A stretch of 64,000 nt of DNA from Serratia marcescens (lineage in GTDB: Bacteria; Pseudomonadota; Gammaproteobacteria; Enterobacterales; Enterobacteriaceae), in assembly GCA_015548865.1 (NCBI GenBank), contig JADMXW010000015.1:90597-154596 (forward strand), read 5' to 3'. A model generated the notes under the pieces. That model did no database searches. It had not been told where the DNA came from and saw nothing but the letters and a program-made list of their open reading frames with translations. Every line of letters starts with the position of its first letter. Position 1 is the first letter of the stretch. The position numbers were made by a program, and so were the translations under genes. Shown in pieces: positions 56,365 to 64,000 of this stretch.

Positions 56365-57580
56365 CATAACGGCGGACAATCTCATCGATTAAATGTTGGC
56401 CAAGGAGGCGCTTTTCGCACAGAGGTAAACGGGTGTCACCCTCCGGCCAAAACAGTTGCAATGCGTTTGTGTCACTGTTGAATCCCTGCCCTGAGAGGGA
56501 AACGTCATTAGCGCAAATCAGATCCAGATTTTTACGCACCAGTTTTTGTCGCGCGTATTCTTCCACATTCTGGGTTTCGGCAGCAAATCCAACGACGAAA
56601 GGACGACGCTCAGACATTGCCGCAACGCCTGCGATAATATCTGGGTTTTTGACCAGTGTGACACTAATTTCATCACCTTGTTTTTTAATTTTTTCGTTGG
56701 CGATCTGTTTAGCTCGGTAATCGGCAACGGCGGCGCAGCCGATGACAATGTGTTGTTGCGCTGCATGGGTCATCACCGCGTGCTGCATTTCCAACGCGCT
56801 GGACACGTCGATGCGCTGAACGCCAGCGGGTGTAGATAAGGAGACCGGTCCGGCGACCAGCGTCACATGCGCTCCACGCTCCGCGGCCGCTTGGGCGATG
56901 GCAAATCCCATCTTGCCCGAGCTGTGATTGGTAATAAAACGCACTGGGTCTAGCGCTTCACGCGTTGGCCCTGCTGTGATCATAATGTTGAGATGTTGCA
57001 GATCGTTGACGCGTGTAAAATATCCATCAGCGAGTTCAACGATCGCCAACGGATCGATCATTCTGCCGGGACCCACATCACCACAGGCCTGACTTCCGCT
57101 ATCGGGCCCCCAAATAAGGCCGCCGCGCCGCGCCAGAGTGGCTAGATTATCTTGCGTTGGGGTGGCGCGATACATCTGCTGATTCATCGCTGGCGCAATA
57201 GCAACGGGCGAAGCCGTCGCGAGGCAAAGCGTGGTGAGCAGATCATTCGCCATGCCAGCGGCTAGTCGTGCAATGACATCTGCTGTGGCGGGGGCAAGGA
57301 TAACCAGATCAGCCCATTTTCCCAGCTCAATATGCCCCATCGACGCTTCCGCGGCGGGATCGAGTAGATCGTCTGATACTGGGTATCCCGAAACTGCCTG
57401 CAAGGTGAGTGGCGTGATAAACGCCTTCGCAGCAGGTGTCATCACTACGCGCACTTCTGCGCCGCGTTCGCGCAGACGCCTGACAATCTCTGGGCACTTG
57501 TAAGCGGCAATACCACCGCTGATACCGAGCACGATTTTTTTACCGGAGAGCCCGGGCTGGTTGGAAAATCCCGTCATCAT
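56336..57580 (-). CDS. coaBC: Bifunctional phosphopantothenoylcysteine decarboxylase/phosphopantothenate-cysteine ligase
   Basis: Two steps of coenzyme A synthesis. The N-terminal flavoprotein decarboxylase has [20 protein letters not shown], the catalytic His in [20 protein letters not shown] and [10 protein letters not shown]; the C-terminal synthetase begins at [20 protein letters not shown] with [15 protein letters not shown], then KNPDI and the Lys loop. 414 residues (E. coli 406). It starts [10 protein letters not shown] and is read with dut. Confidence 0.95.
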   Translation of the reverse strand: MMTGFSNQPGLSGKKIVLGISGGIAAYKCPEIVRRLRERGAEVRVVMTPAAKAFITPLTLQAVSGYPVSDDLLDPAAEASMGHIELGKWADLVILAPATADVIARLAAGMANDLLTTLCLATASPVAIAPAMNQQMYRATPTQDNLATLARRGGLIWGPDSGSQACGDVGPGRMIDPLAIVELADGYFTRVNDLQHLNIMITAGPTREALDPVRFITNHSSGKMGFAIAQAAAERGAHVTLVAGPVSLSTPAGVQRIDVSSALEMQHAVMTHAAQQHIVIGCAAVADYRAKQIANEKIKKQGDEISVTLVKNPDIIAGVAAMSERRPFVVGFAAETQNVEEYARQKLVRKNLDLICANDVSLSGQGFNSDTNALQLFWPEGDTRLPLCEKRLLGQHLIDEIVRRYDEKNRRKNS

Positions 57581-57779
57581 CTTTGTCCGATTAACGCCGT
57601 AAGAAGAAACATTTTATCATAACCTTGCTGGAGGGGCGGAATCTTGCTCGCGTTTGTGCATGTTCATGATGCTTTGTTGTAAGGAGCCTTGCGTGCTGTT
57701 ACGCAGGCATCTGCCCGAGTTCTCGCTGTGTTTGCTTGAGCCTGCCATGATATGCCAACAATGGAAAGGAGGTACACCG

Positions 57780-58442
57780 GTGTGGATTGACGATCAAGCT
57801 CCGCGTGAAAAGCTTATCGCCTCGGGAGCTGAAGCGCTTACGGATGTAGAACTGTTGGCCATCTTTCTGCGAACCGGGCTGCCGGGTGTTCATGTGATGG
57901 CGCTGTCGGAGCAATTGCTGCATCATTTTGGCTCTCTTTATCATGTCATGATGGCGGAGCAGCAAACGTTTTGTGCTGTGAAAGGTATGGGCGTGGTTAA
58001 ATTTGTTCAGTTTCAGGCGGTAGCAGAATTGGCACGGCGGCTTTATGCTGCACGTTTGGTGAAGGAAAAAGCGATGCTGAATCCTGATCTCACCATACAG
58101 TACCTGCAATCGGCGTTAGCACACCAGGCACGGGAGATTTTTACCGTGCTTTTTCTGGATAATCAGCATCGTGTGATTCGACATCAAGAGATGTTTGCTG
58201 GTACCATTGCCAGCGTCGAGGTGCACCCGAGAGAAATTGTGCGTGAAGCGTTAAAAGCCAATGCGGCGGCGCTCATTCTGGCGCATAATCACCCTTCAGG
58301 GGATGCAGAGCCGAGTAGCGCCGATCGTATGATAACGACGCACATTATTCAGGCATGCGCATTGATGGACATTCGCGTCCTCGATCACCTGGTAATTGGG
58401 CGTGGTGAGTACGTATCATTTGCCGAGCGAGGATGGATTTAG
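57780..58442 (+). CDS. radC: RadC-family JAB/MPN protein
   Basis: A 220-residue protein with an N-terminal helix-hairpin-helix part ([20 protein letters not shown]) and a C-terminal JAB1/MPN metal site: [20 protein letters not shown], then [19 protein letters not shown], where His-x-His and the downstream Asp are the zinc ligands. It ends [17 protein letters not shown]. Its role in repair has not been confirmed in E. coli. GTG 57780 is chosen: AAAGGAGG lies 7 bases upstream and the N-terminus fits; the frame to 57654 is spurious. Confidence 0.93.
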   Translation: MWIDDQAPREKLIASGAEALTDVELLAIFLRTGLPGVHVMALSEQLLHHFGSLYHVMMAEQQTFCAVKGMGVVKFVQFQAVAELARRLYAARLVKEKAMLNPDLTIQYLQSALAHQAREIFTVLFLDNQHRVIRHQEMFAGTIASVEVHPREIVREALKANAAALILAHNHPSGDAEPSSADRMITTHIIQACALMDIRVLDHLVIGRGEYVSFAERGWI

Positions 58443-58484
58443 CATATTTTCCGCGATCCTTAGGGATCTTTCGCTGCTCGGGAC

Positions 58485-58513
58485 TTGAGCACATCCACGC
58501 TAGAGCGTATACT
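58485..58513 (+). promoter_or_regulatory. Promoter of rpmB-rpmG
   Basis: TTGAGC (58485-58490) and TATACT (58508-58513) are separated by 17 bases, a near-consensus sigma-70 promoter 168 bases before rpmB. Confidence 0.8.
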
Positions 58514-58544
58514 ACGCCACCTTTGAGAATCTTGGGTGTGGCGT

Positions 58545-58616
58545 TAAGAGCCTATCTCAGCAGGTTTACCCTTATGACAGCATCTTTACTTGTAAAGCTG
58601 CTGAGATGGGCTCTAA
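58545..58616. repeat. Inverted-repeat hairpin element in the rpmB leader
   Basis: agagcctatctcagcag (58547-58563) and ctgctgagatgggctct (58598-58614) are complementary at 16 of 17 positions, with a 34-base spacer. It lies between the rpmB promoter and start codon. Its ends resemble those of the element at 23734-23882, so it may be an inserted MITE now transcribed in the ribosomal-protein leader. Confidence 0.65.
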
Positions 58617-58659
58617 AGCCTGACGAGGCGGCCAACATCCTCTACGAAGCTCGAGCTGA

Positions 58660-58917
<258 letters not shown>

Positions 58918-58925
58918 GGAACTGA

Positions 58926-59096
<171 letters not shown>

Positions 59097-59112
59097 TTTT
59101 AGTGGATTTATG

Positions 59113-59140
59113 AAAAACCCGGCCAAGGCCGGGTTTTTTT
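59113..59140 (+). terminator. Rho-independent terminator of rpmB-rpmG
   Basis: Stem aacccggcc/ggccgggtt (59116-59124 and 59127-59135) with a 2-base loop, followed by T7. It separates the ribosomal-protein genes from mutM, whose ribosome binding site begins at 59168. Confidence 0.9.
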
Positions 59141-59177
59141 ATGCTACGTTAGCCGCGGGTGTGTGCAGGAGGAGAAA

Positions 59178-59987
59178 ATGCCGGAATTACCAGAGGTTGA
59201 GACCAGTCGCCGTGGAATATCACCGTATCTTGTCGGTCACACAATCCTTCACGTTGATGTGCGTAACGCGCGGCTGCGTTGGCCCGTTTCCAGCGAAATT
59301 CTTTCACTAAGTGATCAACCTATTTTGAGCATCGACCGTCGGGCGAAATACCTTCTGTTTGAACTGCCTGGTGGTTGGATCATTGTGCATCTGGGCATGT
59401 CTGGCAGTTTACGCATTTTGCCTGAATATCTTCCGCCCGCGAAACACGATCATGTGGATATGGTCATGGACAATGGCTATGTGCTCCGCTATACCGATCC
59501 CCGCCGTTTTGGCGCTTGGCTATGGTCGACGGACCTTGCCTCAAGCACGGTCCTCGCTCACCTTGGCCCAGAGCCGCTGGATGACGATTTTTCCTCGGAC
59601 TATCTCTATCAACACTCTCGTGGCAAGCGCACTGCCATTAAGCAGTGGGTGATGGATAACAAGGTTGTGGTTGGCGTAGGAAATATTTATGCCAGTGAGT
59701 CCCTGTTTATGGCGGGTATTCACCCCGATCGTGCGGCTGGTTCGCTGAGTGAGTCAGAGTCAAATCTTTTAGTTCTGTCGATAAAGCAGGTATTGCAGCG
59801 CTCGATTGAGCAAGGCGGAACAACGTTGAGAGATTTCTTACAGTCAGATGGCAAGCCAGGGTATTTTGCGCAGGAATTGCAGGTTTATGGTCGGGCGGGG
59901 GAGTCTTGCCGAGTTTGTGGGACGCCACTATTAACGAAAAAGCATGGGCAGCGCAGTACATTTTATTGTCGAAGCTGTCAGAAGTGA
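59178..59987 (+). CDS. mutM: Formamidopyrimidine-DNA glycosylase
   Basis: Removes oxidised purines (8-oxoguanine, FapyG) from DNA. The 269-residue product starts [20 protein letters not shown]; Pro2 becomes the Schiff-base nucleophile, followed by the Glu3 acid, with Lys in [12 protein letters not shown] and the C-terminal zinc finger [15 protein letters not shown] ... CRSCQK. ATG 59178 follows AGGAGGAG; only this start gives the catalytic N-terminus. Confidence 0.97.
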   Translation: MPELPEVETSRRGISPYLVGHTILHVDVRNARLRWPVSSEILSLSDQPILSIDRRAKYLLFELPGGWIIVHLGMSGSLRILPEYLPPAKHDHVDMVMDNGYVLRYTDPRRFGAWLWSTDLASSTVLAHLGPEPLDDDFSSDYLYQHSRGKRTAIKQWVMDNKVVVGVGNIYASESLFMAGIHPDRAAGSLSESESNLLVLSIKQVLQRSIEQGGTTLRDFLQSDGKPGYFAQELQVYGRAGESCRVCGTPLLTKKHGQRSTFYCRSCQK

Positions 59988-60073
59988 TGCCCATTAAGCA
60001 ACGTGACCTGGCTGGTCTGTAATAGCGATTCTGGACGACTATCAATCAGGTATTAAGACAGGGGATTTTATCG

Positions 60074-60967
60074 GTGAACCAAGAGTACTCCATGACTGCA
60101 CGGCATCCGCTTGATAAGCAGCATATAAAGTTAACCTACGTTACGCATTTTTACTGCAATCAGAATAATATGGATTCCGTGTTTTCGCTGTTGCGGCTCT
60201 ATGAGAAGCTGCCAGAAGCGATCAGAACGGCAGTAGAATTTGTTATTGTGGACGACGGTTCACCCATTGAGTATGACGTTGGCGTTTTCGACCTGAATAT
60301 CACCTGGCTACGTATTAATGAAGATATTCCATGGAATCAGGCGGGGGCGCGCAATTTAGGTGTCACATACGCTAAATCTGACAAAATTTTCATCACCGAT
60401 CTTGACCACGAATTGCCGGAATCCACATTCCGTTATTTGATCAACTGTCGTAACCCAGGCCGAAATTTTTACAAAATTTATCGGGAAAGCCGTGAAAATG
60501 GCATCAAGAAACGTGGCAAAGTGTGTAACGTTGGCGACATGTACTATGGTCATCCAAACACGTTCTTCATGTCACGTGCGCGTTTTATGCGTTTCTTTGG
60601 CTATGATGAGGAGTTTGCCGGAAATTATGGTTCGGAGGATTTCCGCTTCGTTAAATACCAAAAATATCAAGGCTCACGCCAACATTATTTGCCGAAGAGC
60701 ATACGCTGTTTTGAAAGGGAAGTGGACCGGGAAGAGAGTTACCATACGTTGCAACGCGACCTTTCCGCTAATACACCCATTGATAAGCGTAAGAAGCAAG
60801 AGTGTAGCTTGTTTGGCTATGAGTATGGGCAAAGTCGTATTTTCCTCAACTTTACCTGGGAAATTAAATACCGTAACAATGTCATGCCAGCGACGTTGCC
60901 GCCGTTAAATAAATGGTGGCGTCCACTATGGTGGTTCCGTTATCTCTGCGGTGCATTGGCGCGCTAA
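60074..60967 (+). CDS. Family 2 glycosyltransferase
   Basis: A 297-residue GT-A-fold glycosyltransferase. The N-terminal Rossmann-like half has VEFVIVDDGSPIEYDVG (nucleotide-binding Asp-Asp-Gly) and DKIFITDLDHELPESTFRYL, where D-L-D is the metal-binding DxD; NYGSEDFRFVKYQKYQGSR is the acceptor loop. No clear membrane helix. A GTG start at 60074 has an AGGGG site; the ATG at 60092 is an alternative. It lies between mutM and coaD, where LPS-core genes often occur in enterobacteria, so a role in core oligosaccharide assembly is likely. Confidence 0.8.
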   Translation: MNQEYSMTARHPLDKQHIKLTYVTHFYCNQNNMDSVFSLLRLYEKLPEAIRTAVEFVIVDDGSPIEYDVGVFDLNITWLRINEDIPWNQAGARNLGVTYAKSDKIFITDLDHELPESTFRYLINCRNPGRNFYKIYRESRENGIKKRGKVCNVGDMYYGHPNTFFMSRARFMRFFGYDEEFAGNYGSEDFRFVKYQKYQGSRQHYLPKSIRCFEREVDREESYHTLQRDLSANTPIDKRKKQECSLFGYEYGQSRIFLNFTWEIKYRNNVMPATLPPLNKWWRPLWWFRYLCGALAR

Positions 60968-61019
60968 TCATATCGCCATTTTCCGGCGGAGGAATCCCAT
61001 CCGCCCGCCGGATTGTGCC
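60968..61019. terminator. Hairpin between the glycosyltransferase and coaD
   Basis: tccggcg/cgccgga (60982-60988 and 61006-61012), with an alternative inner stem ggcgga/tccgcc, between convergent genes. No T run. Possible bidirectional terminator. Confidence 0.4.
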
Positions 61020-62817
<1,798 letters not shown>

Positions 62818-63019
62818 CAGTATTGGCTATTTTAGAGTTATGGCTGATAGGGATTTTATCGCTTTGATGAGAGTAAGGCTATGTGTTTGTACTGTTTTCT
62901 TTGTCAAAAAATTGATGAGGAAATTGAAATAAAAATACTTCAATTTTATTTCTCAATTTTCATGGGTTAATAATGAAATTATACTTTATGAACGCGTTTA
63001 AGTACATGGATTTACTTTT

Positions 63020-63923
63020 TCATTGATGGTTTTTTAATTCTTTCTTTATTGCTTCTATTAGAATAGAAACATCAAATGTTGTCATATCATCGCCCGTTTC
63101 TGTCTTTAAATATTGAGAGGTCGTCAATTGAGTTGCCAGCAGGCTGTTAGGTCCCCAGACGATATTATTTTCAAAAACACAATTAAACATCCGATTGTTA
63201 TAAATACAAAATTGCCGTTTATTCAATGCGCTGGCGAGGTGAACGAGGGCCGTATCTACGGTAATCACTATATCAGCATATTGAACAAGTGCAAACGAAC
63301 GCCCTGGATCCTTAAATGGATTTATATCAACACGCTCCATTGTATGATTGTTTATTTTATGCCCCATATCAAAAACAATCGTTTTATACCCTTCAATGGT
63401 GTTTAGGTAATTTAGTATTTCATCTATTTGTTCAGTAGAAAGGTTTCTGTTTTTTTGCGATGAGAATGGGTTAAAAATAATTATTTTTTGACCTTTTTTT
63501 TCTATTTCTTGAAAAAGGTTATATGCATCATTGATGTGATGCTCATTGAATGTTAAGCAGGGAGGGCATTCACTTTCCACTGAGAGTAGTTTAAGGATGC
63601 TTGTCATCCTTGTTGTAATGTGTTCAGACCCGTTTGTAATAATGTTTGTGTCAAATATAGTGTCTTGTGGTTGATTAAAACTGATGGCATGTTTAGGGGT
63701 TATATATGATAGCGTTTTTAGCCGATAATAAACCGAAGTGTCAAAATCAGAAAGGTCAATAACCAAATCAATATGAAGGTTTTTTAATTCTATCTTGTTT
63801 TTTTCAAAATCATCTTTTCTATATATAAAAACACCATCGACCTTGATTATATCTTTAAAGAGGAATGATATTCTGGGCGGAATTATTACATAGACTTTAA
63901 AATGATTATCTCTCAGTGCGGCA
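63020..63923 (-). pseudogene. GT9 heptosyltransferase-like glycosyltransferase, disrupted by IS1
   Basis: On the minus strand the visible 301 residues continue a frame that enters from IS1. They contain VIDLSDFDTSVYYRLKTLSY, KIIIFNPFSSQKNRNLSTEQ, KTIVFDMGHKIN and ALVQYADIVITVDTALVHLA, typical of ADP-heptose:LPS heptosyltransferases, with the C-terminal donor site. The N-terminal acceptor domain start is missing beyond 63923, replaced by the IS1 end. AT-rich compared with waaA. It is likely inactive. Confidence 0.75.
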
Positions 63924-64000
63924 GGTGATGCTGCCAACTTACTGATTTAGTGTATGATGGTGTTTTTGAGGTGCTCCAGTGGCTTCTGTTTCTATCAGCT
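63924..64000 (+). mobile_element. IS1 left end, inserted in the GT9 gene
   Basis: From ggtgatgctgccaactt at 63924 the sequence matches, as I remember it, the IS1 terminal inverted repeat and its start of insA (gtgctccagtggcttctgt). It continues beyond the window. The target-side 9 bases agtgcggca (63915-63923) should be repeated on the other side if this is a simple insertion. Confidence 0.9.
63979..64000 (+). CDS. insA: IS1 InsA (start only; runs off the window)
   Basis: GTG at 63979 begins V(M)-A-S-V-S-I-S, the known start of the IS1 DNA-binding protein InsA. Only seven codons are visible. Confidence 0.8.

Overview
This is a chromosomal segment of an enterobacterium. The housekeeping genes (sodA, fdhD, aldB, xylBA/FGHR, argG, yicC, rph-pyrE, slmA, dut, coaBC, radC, rpmBG, mutM, coaD, waaA) encode proteins close in length and sequence to those of Escherichia coli. 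A pectin-catabolic gene set (oligogalacturonate lyase, a TogB-like binding protein, a KdgR-type operator) points to a plant-associated Pectobacteriaceae such as Dickeya, Pectobacterium or Brenneria. The family is an inference from gene content; I could not run a search.

Layout. 1-298: start of a chemoreceptor (cut by the window edge). 788-6181: sodA, fdhD, aldB, a GNAT acetyltransferase and wecH. 6178-14560: a complete D-xylose locus, with xylAB divergent from xylFGH-xylR. 14607-17077: a DJ-1/PfpI protein behind a KdgR-like box, then argG behind an ARG box. 17269-23696: a satellite oligogalacturonide locus (glycosidase-like protein, Gfo/Idh/MocA oxidoreductase, Ogl, TogB-like binding protein, TIM-barrel isomerase) that has no permease of its own. 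23921-24940: cueP and a GlpM-family membrane protein.

24998-33860 is an AT-rich, decaying accessory region. It holds a PAPS-reductase-like protein with an altered PP-loop, a 1.4-kb stretch with no supportable gene, a frameshifted LuxR-type regulator, a receiver-only protein, a Crp-like winged-helix protein, a broken inverse autotransporter (invasin/intimin type), a lipoprotein, a divergent XRE/Nlp regulator pair with twin palindromic operators, and a ccdA-like remnant.

yicC (34059-34922) and rph (53368) are neighbours in E. coli. Here about 18 kb separates them. The insert is a peptide-scavenging island made of two convergent operons. One (37314-43903) carries a Tat-exported binding protein, two permeases, two short ATPases and a D-aminopeptidase-like serine hydrolase, with a divergent dipeptidase and a LysR gene beside it. 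The other (53145-43950, minus strand) carries a dipeptide epimerase, GsiABCD-like transporter genes, a DmpA-like beta-peptidase, an M55 D-aminopeptidase and IaaA. Five hydrolases plus an epimerase, nearly all from families known for D-, beta- or isoaspartyl-peptides, suggest uptake and breakdown of unusual peptides (murein fragments, isoaspartyl or D-residue peptides). This is the most interesting system in the window.

53368-62817 returns to the standard rph-pyrE / slmA / dut-coaBC / radC / rpmB-rpmG-mutM / coaD-waaA block, with a GT2 glycosyltransferase after mutM. The window ends in a GT9 heptosyltransferase-like gene interrupted at 63923/63924 by the left end of an IS1 element. Small inverted-repeat elements occur at 23734-23882, 55699-55842 and 58545-58616.
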